From Nonomuraea terrae (GTDB lineage Bacteria > Actinomycetota > Actinomycetes > Streptosporangiales > Streptosporangiaceae): 43,136 bases of DNA. Below the pieces are notes generated by a model. That model was not told where the DNA came from and ran no database searches. It saw nothing but the letters and a program-made list of their open reading frames with translations. Where the stretch lies: positions 1 to 43,136 of the forward strand of contig NZ_SMKQ01000055.1 of the NCBI RefSeq assembly GCF_004348995.1, in the 5' to 3' direction. This document shows positions 8,377-17,826 of this stretch, in pieces (within the stretch, counting starts at the first letter, position 1; each line of letters opens with the position of its first letter). The position numbers and the translations under genes were made by a program.

Positions 8377-10065
8377 TCAGTCCTCCCCGCGCGTGACGGT
8401 CGCGGCGTATTCGGGTGAGCCGTCCAGCAGCTCCCGGTGGGTGCCCTCGGCCCGCACCCGGCCGCCCTGGACGTGGATCACGTGGTCGGCGCGGTCGAGC
8501 ACGAGCGGGCTGGTCGTGCAGATCAGGGTCGTACGGCCGGCCCGCGCCTTGGCCAGGCGTTCGGCGATGCGGGCCTCGCTGTGGGCGTCGACGGCGCTGG
8601 TCGGCTCCACCAGGACGAGCACCTCGGGGTCGGCCAGCAGCGCCCTGGCCAGGCGGAGCCGCTGCTGCTGCCCGCCGGAGAACTCCCGGCCCGCCTCCGA
8701 CACCACGGAGTCGAGCCCGTCGGGCAGGGCCTCCACGATGTCGGTGGCGCAGGCCGCGTCGAGGGCCTCGCTGATCTGGTCGTCGGTGGCCCCGCCGCGG
8801 ACGTCGAGCTCGTCGCGGAGCCGGCCGTTGAACAGCCGGGCGCCGTTGTCGACGACCAGGATCCTGGAACGGACCTCGGCGAGCGGCAGCGTGCGCAGCT
8901 CGGCCGGGCCGAACGTGACGTCGCCGTCGGTGTAGCGGCCGAGCCGGTCGGCGACGGCGACGGCGTCGCCGGGCGTGCTCGCCGCGAGGGCGGTGAGCAC
9001 GCCCGGCTGGACGGTGACACCGCTGAAGCTGTCACGCAGCACGCCCCCGTCGCTCTCGCCCGTGCCGCCGGTCATCTCGGGGTCGATGGACAGGATCCGG
9101 ATGACGCGCCCGGCGGCGACGTGACCCTTCGTGATCCGGTCGGCGGCCTCGGTGAGCGTGCGCATCGGTCCGATGAGGAAGACGGCGTACAGGTAGAAAG
9201 CGACGAGTTGGCCGGTGGGGATCTCCCCGGCGACCGCGAACGACGCGCCGACGCCGGTGACGAGCGCGATGAGCAGGCCCGGCAGCACGACCTGGGCGCC
9301 TTCCAGCACCGATTCGACCGTGGCGACGCCTACCCCCGCCCGCCGTACGCGCTGGGACTCTTCGCGGTAGCGCTCGGAGAACACCTGCTCGCCGCCGATG
9401 CCGCGCAGCACCCGCAGCCCGGCCACGATGTCGGCGGCCCGGGTGGACAGCTCGCCGGTCAGCTCGCGATGGCGGTGCTGGCGCCGGTGCAGGGGACGCA
9501 GCAGCGGCCCGACGGCGGCGGCCATGAGCGGCACGCCGAACAGCACGAGCAGGCCGAGCGGGAGCGAGGTCGAGATGAGGATCACGGTGACGGTCACGAT
9601 GGCGACGACCGCGCCGGCGCCGCGCAGCAGGATGTCCATCGAGCCGCCGATGTGGGCGATGTCGGAGTTTCCGACGCTGACCACCTCGCCGGTGGACAGG
9701 CGCTTGGGCAGCGTGGCGCCGAGCCTGGCCGCGTGGCGGGTGGTCAGCTGGACGGTGCGGTACGCGGCGGCCAGCCAGCAGTAGACGGCCATCCGGTGCC
9801 GCATGATCCCGGTGAACGCCTGCACCAGGCCGAGCCCGAGCAGGATCGCCGACCACCGCAGCAGCGCGCTGGTGTCTTTCGCGGTGACGGCCTCGATGCC
9901 CTTCCCGAGCACCGCCGGCATCAACGCCTGGACCAGCCACCACAGGGTGGCGAAGCCGATGCCGGTGAGCAGCGGGGCCGCCTGCCGACGCGCGTTCCAC
10001 CACAGGAAGCGGATCGGGCTGCGTAGGTCGGGCAGGCCGGGATCGGCCTCAGGAAGGGAGCGCAT
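8377..10065 (-). CDS. ABC exporter half-transporter with degenerate Walker A and B but intact signature
   Basis: A 562-residue exporter subunit with an N-terminal six-helix membrane domain and a C-terminal nucleotide-binding domain. Where Walker A (GxxGxGKS/T) should be, the sequence is AASTPGDAVAVADR, with no Gly-Lys-Ser. Walker B reads VLVLVEPTS, with the metal-binding Asp replaced by Val, and the switch His is Ser in ICTTSPL. The signature FSGGQQQRLRLARALL is intact. It can therefore only complete the ATP site of its partner at 6628. ATG 10065 with AAGGTGG about 8 bases upstream is preferred over a farther GTG at 10149. First gene of the operon. Confidence 0.9.
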   Translation of the reverse strand: MRSLPEADPGLPDLRSPIRFLWWNARRQAAPLLTGIGFATLWWLVQALMPAVLGKGIEAVTAKDTSALLRWSAILLGLGLVQAFTGIMRHRMAVYCWLAAAYRTVQLTTRHAARLGATLPKRLSTGEVVSVGNSDIAHIGGSMDILLRGAGAVVAIVTVTVILISTSLPLGLLVLFGVPLMAAAVGPLLRPLHRRQHRHRELTGELSTRAADIVAGLRVLRGIGGEQVFSERYREESQRVRRAGVGVATVESVLEGAQVVLPGLLIALVTGVGASFAVAGEIPTGQLVAFYLYAVFLIGPMRTLTEAADRITKGHVAAGRVIRILSIDPEMTGGTGESDGGVLRDSFSGVTVQPGVLTALAASTPGDAVAVADRLGRYTDGDVTFGPAELRTLPLAEVRSRILVVDNGARLFNGRLRDELDVRGGATDDQISEALDAACATDIVEALPDGLDSVVSEAGREFSGGQQQRLRLARALLADPEVLVLVEPTSAVDAHSEARIAERLAKARAGRTTLICTTSPLVLDRADHVIHVQGGRVRAEGTHRELLDGSPEYAATVTRGED

Positions 10066-10148
10066 AGCGCGTCCACCTTGACAACCCACCCCCACCCCCG
10101 GCAAACCATTTTCCCTCGAAGACCGACGTCCCTGGGGGAGGCAGCTCA

Positions 10149-10200
10149 CTGGAGAGCAGGCTCGGGAACCGTGGGCGGCGGGTCAGGAGACTCTCTCCAG
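10149..10200. other. Intergenic segment with long-loop inverted repeat
   Basis: Between the ABC operon start (10065) and the narK stop (10210), CTGGAGAG (10149-10156) and CTCTCCAG (10193-10200) are perfect inverted arms, but 36 bases apart. It may belong to the narK 3' end. The support is weak. Confidence 0.25.
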
Positions 10201-10209
10201 CGGCTTTCC

Positions 10210-11397
10210 TCATGGGACGTCAGCCCGGGGGCGGAGCGTTGGGGAGACGCGGGAGGTGTAGGCGAGCGCGGCGACGGCGGTGGCGGCCAACAGGACGTAG
10301 CCGAGGGTGTAGGTGGCGGTGGCGGTGAAGACGGCCCCCATGACCAGGGGCGGGAAGTAGCCGCCGAGGCCGCCGGCCGCGCCGACCAGGCCGGTCACCG
10401 TGCCGACGCGGGAAGGGTCCACCAGGCGGGCCACCAGGGCGAAGACGCCGCCCGCGCCCAGCCCCAGGAAGAACGCCGTGAGCACGAAGCTGACCCCGGC
10501 GGGCAGCTCGGCGGGCGGCTGGAACGCCAGCACGACCGCCATCACCGCCGTGCCCCCGAACGCGATCCGTAGCACCCTGACCGGCCCGAACCGGTCGGAC
10601 AACGCCCCGCCGACCGGCCTGGAGACCACGGCCGCGATCGAGAACCCGGCGGTACGCAGCCCGGCGTCGGTCTGGACGAAGTGGTAGACGTTCTGCAGCA
10701 ACGTCGGCAGGTACGTCGAGAACGCCACGAACCCCCCGAACGCCACCGCGTACAGAAAGGCGCACTGCCAGGTCGCCTTGATCGTCAGGGCCTCGCGCAT
10801 CCGGGGCGGCGCCGGCGCGGTCGCGGGCGCCCAGCCCGGCGCGTCCCGGCCCGCCACCAGCATGATCACCCCCATGACGGCGAGCACCACGGCCATGAGC
10901 ACGTGCGCGAACGGCCGCCCGACCGCCTCGACCAGGCGTGGGGTGAAGAACGCCGACAGCGCCGTGCCGCCCATGCCCGCCCCGAAGACCCCGGTCGCGT
11001 ACCCGCGCCGCGCCGGCTCGTGCCAGGCGTTCACGAACGGGATGCCGACCGCGAACGACGTGCCGGGAATCCCCAGCACGAACCCCCAGAACAGCAGCCA
11101 CCCGTACGAGTCGGACCAGCCGACGAACAGGACGGGCACGATCGACACGAAGCAGATGACCGCGAGCATGCGCCGCCCGCCGAGCCTGTCGGTCAGCACC
11201 CCCACCGGGATCCGCCCCAGCGAGCCGACCAGCACGGGGATCGCCACCAGCAGCGAGGTCTGGGTCGGCGACAGGCCGAGCTGCCTGCTGTAGCTGCCGG
11301 ACAGCGGCCCGATGAGGTTCCAGGCCCAGAAGGTCACGGCGAACGCCGCCGTGGCGAGGGCCAGGTTCCCCGCCTGTCCTTTGCGAGGCTTAGACAT
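10210..11397 (-). CDS. narK: NarK-type nitrate/nitrite transporter (MFS)
   Basis: A 395-residue major facilitator protein with about 12 membrane helices, matching the nitrate/nitrite porter family. The family Gly-rich segments are visible (FGAGMGGTALSAFF, about residue 130-145; GLVGAAGGLGGYFPP, about 345-360). Arg residues in the early helices (GRIPVGVLTDRLGGRR) fit the MFS A-motif. It probably imports nitrate and/or exports nitrite for the adjacent narGHJI. The start is ATG 11397, only 45 bp from the divergent narG start. The frame stays open antisense through narG to 14838, but only this part is real. Confidence 0.9.
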   Translation of the reverse strand: MSKPRKGQAGNLALATAAFAVTFWAWNLIGPLSGSYSRQLGLSPTQTSLLVAIPVLVGSLGRIPVGVLTDRLGGRRMLAVICFVSIVPVLFVGWSDSYGWLLFWGFVLGIPGTSFAVGIPFVNAWHEPARRGYATGVFGAGMGGTALSAFFTPRLVEAVGRPFAHVLMAVVLAVMGVIMLVAGRDAPGWAPATAPAPPRMREALTIKATWQCAFLYAVAFGGFVAFSTYLPTLLQNVYHFVQTDAGLRTAGFSIAAVVSRPVGGALSDRFGPVRVLRIAFGGTAVMAVVLAFQPPAELPAGVSFVLTAFFLGLGAGGVFALVARLVDPSRVGTVTGLVGAAGGLGGYFPPLVMGAVFTATATYTLGYVLLAATAVAALAYTSRVSPTLRPRADVP

Positions 11398-11442
11398 ACA
11401 CCCTGTGTAACAGGTGGTCACCTTCTGTGATGAAGTGGGGGC
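11398..11442. promoter_or_regulatory. Divergent narK-narG control region
   Basis: These 45 bp must hold the 5' signals for both genes. CTGT-gta-ACAG is a short perfect inverted repeat (about 11403-11413), followed by AGGTGGTCACCT. A CRP-like reading (TGTAA then TCACC) has a 7-base spacer, not 6, so I do not call a CRP site. With so little space, at least one transcript probably has a very short leader. Confidence 0.4.
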
Positions 11443-14400
11443 ATGAATGCCGAGGACCTCCTGCTGAAGACCGGCCGCTTCCTGCGCAGGTCCGCGACCG
11501 GCGGTGACCTGCACACGCTCCACCTGAAGGGCGGCACGGAGGGCGACGCCTTCTACCGCGACCGCTGGAGCCACGACAAGGTGGTCCGCTCGACGCACGG
11601 CGTGAACTGCACGGGATCGTGCTCGTGGAACGTGTACGTCAAGGACGGCATCATCACCTGGGAGACCCAGGAGACCGACTACCCGAGCGTCGGCCCCGAC
11701 CGCCCCGAGTACGAACCGCGCGGCTGCCCCCGGGGCGCCGCCTTCTCCTGGTACACCTACTCGCCGACCCGGATCCGCTACCCGTACGCGCGCGGCGTCC
11801 TGGTGGAGATGTACGCCGAGGCGAGGCGCCGCCTGGGTGACCCGGTCGCCGCCTGGGCCGAAATCACGACAAATCCTGAAAAGCGAGAAAAGTACCAGTC
11901 CGCCCGCGGTAAAGGCGGCCTGGTCCGCATCACGTGGGCCCTGGCCACCGAGATGATCGCCGCCGCCCACGTCCACACCATCCAGGCGTACGGCCCCGAC
12001 CGGATCGCCGGGTTCTCCCCCATCCCGGCCATGTCGATGGTCTCGCAGGCGATCGGCGCCCGCTTCGTGTCGCTCATCGGCGGCGCCATGCTCTCCTTCT
12101 ACGACTGGTACGCCGACCTGCCGGTGGCTTCGCCCCAGGTGTTCGGCGACCAGACCGACGTGCCGGAGTCGGCCGACTGGTGGGACGCGGCGTACCTGTT
12201 CATGTGGGGCTCCAACGTGCCGGTGACGCGCACACCCGACGCCCACTGGATGGCCGAGGCCCGCTACCGGGGCCAGAAGGTCGTGGTGGTCGCGCCCGAT
12301 TTCAGCGACGCGGCCAAGTTCGCCGACGAGTTCCTCAGCGTGCGGCCGGGCACCGACGGCGCCCTGGCGATGGCGATGGGCCACGTGCTGCTCAAGGAGT
12401 TCTTCGTCGACCGCGAGACGCCGTACTTCGCCGGCTACGTCCGGCGTTTCACCGACCTGCCGTTCCTCGTCACGCTCGACGAGCACGACGACGCGTACGT
12501 GCCGGGCCGGTTCCTCACCGCCAAGGACCTTGGATCCCGGGAGGATGCGGCGGAGTGGAAGACCGTGCTGATGGCCGAGTCGGGCGAGCCGGTGGTGCCG
12601 AACGGCTCGGCCGGCTTCCGCTGGACGGAGTCGGGAGCCGGCCACTGGAACCTGAACCTCGACGTCACCCCGAAGCTCACCCTCCTCGGGGACGAGACCG
12701 CCGAGGTCCTGCTCCCCCGCTTCGACGGCGGCCACTCCGTACGCAGGGGCGTGCCCGTCAGAAGGGTCGGCGGCCGGCTCGTCACCACGGCCTTCGACCT
12801 CCTCCTCGCTCAGTACGGCGTGCGGAGGCCCGGGCTGCCCGGTGTCTGGCCGGGCGGTTACGGCGACGCCGGTGAGCCGTACACGCCTGCCTGGCAGGAG
12901 CCGATCACCGGGGTGCCGGCCGCGCGGGCCGTCAAGATCGTCCGGGAGTTCGCCAGGACGGCCGAGGAGACCGAGGGCCGCTGCATGATCATCCTGGGGG
13001 CGGGCGCGGCGCAGTGGTTCCACGGCGACACGATGTACCGCGCGTTCCTGACCCTGCTGCTGCTCACCGGCTGCCAGGGCCGCAACGGCGGCGGCTGGGC
13101 ACACTACGTGGGCCAGGAGAAATGCCGCACGCTGGCCGGCTGGCAGCTGCTCGCGGGCGCGCTCGACTGGTCGCGGCCGCCGCGGCAGGTGCCCGGCACG
13201 CCGTTCTGGTACCTGCACACCGGCCAGTGGCGCTACGACCACTACGACGCCGGCGAGCTGGCCAGCCCCCTGGCCAAGGGCGTCTTCAGCGGCCGGCGCA
13301 CCGCCGACCTGGTGGCGCAGTCCGTACGCGAGGGCTGGATGCCGATGGCTCCCGCCTTCGACCGCAACCCGCTCGACCTGGGCGAGGCCGACGACCCGAT
13401 CGCGTACACCTACGACGAGTTGGCGGCGGGACGGCTCAGGTTCGCGGCCGACGACCCGGACGACCCGCGCAACTGGCCGCGCGTGCTCACCCTGTGGCGC
13501 TCCAACCTGCTCGGCTCCTCCGCCAAGGGCAACGAGTACTTCCTGCGGCACCTGCTCGGCGCCACCTCCAACCTGGAGCACCCCGACCCGCGGGCCGCCT
13601 CCGGCAAGCTCGACCTGCTGCTCACCCTCGACTTCCGGATGACCTCCTCCACGGTCTTCTCCGACATCGTGCTGCCGGCCGCCACCTGGTACGAGAAGCA
13701 CGACCTGTCCTCCACCGACATGCACCCGTTCGTGCACGCCTTCAACCCGGCGATCAACCCGCCGTGGGAGACGAAGACCGACTTCGCCGCCTTCCACGCC
13801 ATCGCCCGCGCCTTCAGCGCCCTCGCCCGCGGCCGCCTGGGCGTGCGCAAGGACGTGGTCGCGCTCGCGTACCAGCACGACACCCCCGGCGAGATCGCCG
13901 GACGGCCGGGGCGTCCGGAGCTGAAGGTGGTCGAGCGCGACTACGGCGCGGTCGCGGAGAAACTGGCCGCTCTCGGTCCGCTCACGGAGGAGCTCGGCAT
14001 TCCGGTCAAAGGCGTGACGTTCCTGCCCGACGAGGAGGTGGAGTGGCTCGCCCAGCGCTGCGGGCTGGTGCCGCGCGGCGTGGCCAAGGGCCGGCCCGAG
14101 CTCGACACCGAGGCCAAGGCGTGCGAGACGATCCTCGCGCTGTCGGGGGTGAGCAACGGCAGGCTGGCCGCGCAGGGCTTCCGGCAGCTCGCCGAGCGCA
14201 CGGGCGTGAGCTTCGACGGTCTGACGAGCGAGCACCACCGCATCGTCTTCTCCGACACCCAGGCCAGGCCGATGCACGTCGCGGCCAGCCCCGAGTGGTC
14301 GGGCAAGGAGTCGCAGGACCGCCGCTACGCGCCGTTCACGATCAACGTCGAGCACGGCAAGCCGTGGCACACGCTCACCGGCCGCATGCATTTCTTCCTC

Positions 14401-14937
14401 GACCACGAGTGGATGCACGAGTACGGCGAGGCGCTGCCGGTCTACCGCCCCCCGCTCGACCTGGCCGCGCTCCACGGCGAGAAGGGCACGCTGCGTTTCC
14501 TGACCCCGCACAGCAAGTGGTCGATCCACTCGGAGTACCAGGACAACCTGCTGCTGCTGACGCTGTCGCGGGGCGGCCCCACAATCTGGATGTCCACCGA
14601 GGACGCCGCCGCGCTGGGCATCGCCGACAACGACTGGGTGGAGGCGGTCAACCGCAACGGCGTGGTGGTGGCCAGGGCGATCGTCTCGCACCGCATGCCG
14701 GCGGGGACGGTGTACATGTACCACGCCCAGGACCGCCTGATCGACGTGCCGAAGTCGGAGGCGACCGGCCGCAGGGGCGGCATCCACAACGCCCTGACGC
14801 GCGTGCTCGTCAAGCCCACCCACCTGATCGGCGGCCACGCCCAGCTCTCGTACGGCTTCAACTACCTGGGCCCCACGGGCAACCAGCGCGACGAGATCAC
14901 GACCATCCGCCGCAGGTCGCAGGAGGTGACGTACTGA
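11443..14937 (+). CDS. narG: Respiratory nitrate reductase alpha subunit NarG
   Basis: The 1164-residue molybdenum catalytic subunit, reducing nitrate to nitrite on the cytoplasmic face. The FS0 iron-sulfur cluster ligands are His52, Cys56, Cys60 and Cys95 (H-x3-C-x3-C-x34-C), as in membrane-bound NarG. The Mo-bisMGD Asp is Asp221 in FYDWYADLP. The length is slightly under the usual 1200-1250. It is the first gene of narGHJI. Its stop overlaps the narH start (ATGA), which implies translational coupling. The gene needs the NarJ chaperone and molybdopterin guanine dinucleotide; no cofactor genes are in the window. Confidence 0.97.
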   Translation: MNAEDLLLKTGRFLRRSATGGDLHTLHLKGGTEGDAFYRDRWSHDKVVRSTHGVNCTGSCSWNVYVKDGIITWETQETDYPSVGPDRPEYEPRGCPRGAAFSWYTYSPTRIRYPYARGVLVEMYAEARRRLGDPVAAWAEITTNPEKREKYQSARGKGGLVRITWALATEMIAAAHVHTIQAYGPDRIAGFSPIPAMSMVSQAIGARFVSLIGGAMLSFYDWYADLPVASPQVFGDQTDVPESADWWDAAYLFMWGSNVPVTRTPDAHWMAEARYRGQKVVVVAPDFSDAAKFADEFLSVRPGTDGALAMAMGHVLLKEFFVDRETPYFAGYVRRFTDLPFLVTLDEHDDAYVPGRFLTAKDLGSREDAAEWKTVLMAESGEPVVPNGSAGFRWTESGAGHWNLNLDVTPKLTLLGDETAEVLLPRFDGGHSVRRGVPVRRVGGRLVTTAFDLLLAQYGVRRPGLPGVWPGGYGDAGEPYTPAWQEPITGVPAARAVKIVREFARTAEETEGRCMIILGAGAAQWFHGDTMYRAFLTLLLLTGCQGRNGGGWAHYVGQEKCRTLAGWQLLAGALDWSRPPRQVPGTPFWYLHTGQWRYDHYDAGELASPLAKGVFSGRRTADLVAQSVREGWMPMAPAFDRNPLDLGEADDPIAYTYDELAAGRLRFAADDPDDPRNWPRVLTLWRSNLLGSSAKGNEYFLRHLLGATSNLEHPDPRAASGKLDLLLTLDFRMTSSTVFSDIVLPAATWYEKHDLSSTDMHPFVHAFNPAINPPWETKTDFAAFHAIARAFSALARGRLGVRKDVVALAYQHDTPGEIAGRPGRPELKVVERDYGAVAEKLAALGPLTEELGIPVKGVTFLPDEEVEWLAQRCGLVPRGVAKGRPELDTEAKACETILALSGVSNGRLAAQGFRQLAERTGVSFDGLTSEHHRIVFSDTQARPMHVAASPEWSGKESQDRRYAPFTINVEHGKPWHTLTGRMHFFLDHEWMHEYGEALPVYRPPLDLAALHGEKGTLRFLTPHSKWSIHSEYQDNLLLLTLSRGGPTIWMSTEDAAALGIADNDWVEAVNRNGVVVARAIVSHRMPAGTVYMYHAQDRLIDVPKSEATGRRGGIHNALTRVLVKPTHLIGGHAQLSYGFNYLGPTGNQRDEITTIRRRSQEVTY

Positions 14938-16538
14938 TGAAGGTCATGGCCCAGATCGCCATGGTGATGAACCTGGACAAGTGCATCGGCTGCCACACGT
15001 GCTCGGTCACCTGCAAGCAGACCTGGACCAACCGGCCCGGCGTCGAGTACGTCTGGTTCAACAACGTCGAGACCCGCCCCGGCCAGGGCTACCCCCGCCG
15101 CTACGAGGACCAGGAGCGCTGGAAGGGCGGCTGGGAGCTCACCGCGAGAGGCAGGCTCAGGCCGAAGGCCGGCGGCCGGATGCGCAAGCTGCTGAGCATC
15201 TTCGCCAACCCGCGCATGCCCTCGATCCAGGACTACTACGAGCCCTGGACGTACGACTACGAGAACCTCATCACCGCGCCGCTCTCGGACGACGTGCCCG
15301 TCGCGCCGCCTCGGTCGCTGATCAGCAACGAGCCTGCCACCATCCGCTGGAGCGCCAACTGGGACGACAACCTCGGCGGCGACCCGTCCCCCGACCCGGT
15401 GCTGGAGAAGGTGTCGGGCGAGGTCAGGACGGCGTTCGAAGAGGCGTACATGTTCTACCTGCCGCGCATCTGCGAGCACTGCATCAACCCGTCGTGCGTG
15501 GCCTCCTGCCCGTCGGGCGCCCTGTACAAGCGGGCCGAGGACGGCATCGTCCTGGTGGACCAGGACCGCTGCCGGGGCTGGCGCATGTGCGTAACGGGGT
15601 GTCCGTACAAGAAGGTGTATTTCAACCACAAGACCGGCAAGGCCGAGAAGTGCACGTTCTGCTATCCGCGGGTCGAGGTGGGGCTGCCGACGGTGTGCTC
15701 CGAGACCTGCGTGGGGCGCCTGCGCTACCTCGGGGTCCTGCTCTACGACGCCGACCGGGTCGCCGAGGCCGCCTCGGTACCCGACGAGCGCGACCTGTAC
15801 GAGGCGCAGCTCGGCCTCTTCGTCGACCCGGAGAGCCCGGAGGCCGCCGCCGCGGGGCTGCCGGCCGAGTGGCTGGAGGCGGCCCGCCGCTCCCCCGTCT
15901 ACCACCTGATCACGAAATATCGGGTGGCGCTTCCGCTGCATCCCGAATACCGCACCCTCCCCATGGTCTGGTACGTCCCGCCGCTCTCCCCCGTCGTGGA
16001 CGCGCTGTCCACCACCGGCCACGACGGCGAGAACGCGGGCAACCTGTTCGCCGCCATCGAGACGCTGCGCATCCCGATCGACTACCTGGCCGAGCTGTTC
16101 ACCGCGGGCGACCCGGCCCCGGTGACGGCCGCGCTGCGCCGCCTGGCCGCGATGCGGTCGTACATGCGGGCGGTCAACCTCGGCCAGGAGCCGGTGCTGC
16201 CCGACGCGGGCCTGTCCGAGGAGGAGCTGAAGGCCATGTACCGGCTGCTCGCCCTGGCCAAGTACGACGAGCGCTACGTCATCCCGACGGCGTACGGCAA
16301 CGTGCCGGGCGTCGTGGAGGAGGCCGGCTGCCCGCTCGACTACGACGCCGGGCGCGGCTCCCAGGCGCCGTTCGGCGAGACCTCCGGGCGTCCGGTGCCG
16401 GTCTCGATCGAGAACTTCCATGGCCTGAAGGAACGCCAGACCAGCGACGAGGTCACCCACGATCGGGTGAACCTCCTCAACTGGGACGGCCGCGGCACGC
16501 CGGCCGGCCTGTTTCCGCCGAGAAAGGGCAAATCATGA
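14937..16538 (+). CDS. narH: Respiratory nitrate reductase beta subunit NarH
   Basis: The 533-residue iron-sulfur electron-transfer subunit. The first Cys group is CIGCHTCSVTCK (residues about 16-27). Further groups are CEHCINPSCVASCP, CRGWRMCVTGCP and CTFCYPR...CSETCVG. Trp replaces a Cys in CRGWRMC, the mark of the NarH cluster converted to [3Fe-4S]. Together these make three [4Fe-4S] and one [3Fe-4S] cluster linking NarI hemes to NarG. ATG 14937 overlaps the narG stop, with AGGAGGTG at 14921-14928. The length is typical of the family. Confidence 0.97.
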   Translation: MKVMAQIAMVMNLDKCIGCHTCSVTCKQTWTNRPGVEYVWFNNVETRPGQGYPRRYEDQERWKGGWELTARGRLRPKAGGRMRKLLSIFANPRMPSIQDYYEPWTYDYENLITAPLSDDVPVAPPRSLISNEPATIRWSANWDDNLGGDPSPDPVLEKVSGEVRTAFEEAYMFYLPRICEHCINPSCVASCPSGALYKRAEDGIVLVDQDRCRGWRMCVTGCPYKKVYFNHKTGKAEKCTFCYPRVEVGLPTVCSETCVGRLRYLGVLLYDADRVAEAASVPDERDLYEAQLGLFVDPESPEAAAAGLPAEWLEAARRSPVYHLITKYRVALPLHPEYRTLPMVWYVPPLSPVVDALSTTGHDGENAGNLFAAIETLRIPIDYLAELFTAGDPAPVTAALRRLAAMRSYMRAVNLGQEPVLPDAGLSEEELKAMYRLLALAKYDERYVIPTAYGNVPGVVEEAGCPLDYDAGRGSQAPFGETSGRPVPVSIENFHGLKERQTSDEVTHDRVNLLNWDGRGTPAGLFPPRKGKS

Positions 16539-17098
16539 CCGATATCACCAAGGCGGTCGTCTGGCAGGCGGCCGCGCATCTGCTCGCCTACCCGGACGAA
16601 CGATTCTGGCGGCGCCTGCCGCTGATCAGGGAGGCCGCCGAGCCGCACTTCGGGACGTTCCTCGCGACCGTCTCCGACATGACACCCGGCGAGCTGGCCG
16701 CCCACTACGTCGACACGTTCGACCTGCAGCGGCGCTGCTGCCTCTACCTGACGTACTACGTCGACGGCGACACCCGCCGCAGGGGCGAGTCGCTGGCCGC
16801 GCTCAAGCAGCACTACCGCGCCGCCGGGTGGGACCTGCTGGACGACGAGCTGCCCGACTTCCTGCCCGTGATGCTGGAGTTCGCCGCGCTCGACCCGTCG
16901 GGGGCCGAGCTGCTGGAGGAGCACCGGGTGGGGCTGGAGCTGCTGCTCGCGGCGCTGGAGGAGCGCGAATCGCCGTACCGGCACGTGATCGGCGCGGTGT
17001 GCGCAGCCCTTCCGCCGATCACCGCGGCGGGCCGGGCGCGAGCCGCGCGCCTGGCCGCGGGCGGCCCACCTGCCGAGACCGTGGGGGGCTACCGTTGA
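16535..17098 (+). CDS. narJ: Nitrate reductase assembly chaperone NarJ
   Basis: A 187-residue helical TorD/NarJ-family chaperone that holds apo-NarG for molybdenum cofactor insertion and membrane attachment. The family segments are HYVDTFDLQRRCCLYLTYY (about residue 52-70) and LPDFLPVMLEFAAL (about 104-117). It is not part of the final enzyme. ATG 16535 overlaps the narH stop by 4 bases, and its own stop overlaps the narI TTG. Confidence 0.93.
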   Translation: MTDITKAVVWQAAAHLLAYPDERFWRRLPLIREAAEPHFGTFLATVSDMTPGELAAHYVDTFDLQRRCCLYLTYYVDGDTRRRGESLAALKQHYRAAGWDLLDDELPDFLPVMLEFAALDPSGAELLEEHRVGLELLLAALEERESPYRHVIGAVCAALPPITAAGRARAARLAAGGPPAETVGGYR

Positions 17099-17826
17099 CC
17101 TGGGGTGAGAGCCTGCTCTGGACGGTAACGCCGTACGTCACCCTGGTCATCTTCGTCGGTGCGCTGGTCTGGCGGTACAAGTACGACAAGTTCGGCTGGA
17201 CCACCCGCTCCTCCCAGCTCTACGAGAGCACGCTGCTGCGTGTGGCGAGCCCGCTGTTCCACTACGCCCTGCTGTTCGTCATCGTCGGCCACGTGACCGG
17301 CCTGCTCATCCCGATCGGCTGGACGAACGCGATCGGCGTGTCCAACCACGCCTACCACGTCAACGCGCTGCTCTGGGGCGGCCTGGCCGGTCTCGCCACG
17401 CTGGTGGCGCTGGCCCTGCTGATCTGGCGCCGCCGCACCAACGGCCCCGTCTTCATGGCGACCACGGTCAACGACAAGGTGATGTACGCGGTGCTGGCGG
17501 CCGCGATCGTGTCGGGCGTGGTGACGACGGCGGCGGGGTACGCGCCCACCGAGGTGAGCTACCGGACCACCGTCGCGCCGTGGTTCCGCGGCGTCTTCGT
17601 CCTCCAGCCGGACGTCATGGCGATGGGTCAGGCGAGCGGTCTTTACAAGGTGCACACCCTGATCGGGATGGTGCTGTTCGTACTCTTCCCGTTCAGCCGC
17701 CTGGTGCACGCCCTTTCCGCTCCGTTGGGGTATCTGTTCCGTCCTTACATCGTGTATCGGAGCCGCTCGGACAGCGCGCCGCGGCGCCCGGCACGCGTCC
17801 GGGTGCGCCAGAATCGTCCCTTGTGA
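17095..17826 (+). CDS. narI: Respiratory nitrate reductase gamma subunit NarI (cytochrome b)
   Basis: A 243-residue membrane subunit with five helices that oxidises menaquinol and carries two b hemes. From the TTG start at 17095 (overlapping the narJ stop) the heme ligands fall at His56, His66, His187 and His205, the same numbering as in the E. coli protein, which supports this start. The C-terminus is short and basic. The stop overlaps the GTG of the next gene, a kinase-fold protein. Confidence 0.96.
   Translation: MTWGESLLWTVTPYVTLVIFVGALVWRYKYDKFGWTTRSSQLYESTLLRVASPLFHYALLFVIVGHVTGLLIPIGWTNAIGVSNHAYHVNALLWGGLAGLATLVALALLIWRRRTNGPVFMATTVNDKVMYAVLAAAIVSGVVTTAAGYAPTEVSYRTTVAPWFRGVFVLQPDVMAMGQASGLYKVHTLIGMVLFVLFPFSRLVHALSAPLGYLFRPYIVYRSRSDSAPRRPARVRVRQNRPL

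Noticed and set aside
11403..11420. Possible CRP/FNR site between narK and narG
   Set aside because: The half-sites TGTAA and TCACC have a 7-base spacer and mismatches; unlike the two clear sites at 33441 and 33476.
11398..14838. Very long minus-strand open frame running from the narK start antisense through narG
   Set aside because: It is a by-product of high GC content opposite narG. Its translation is Arg/Val/His-rich with no family features, and NarK has a proper start at 11397.
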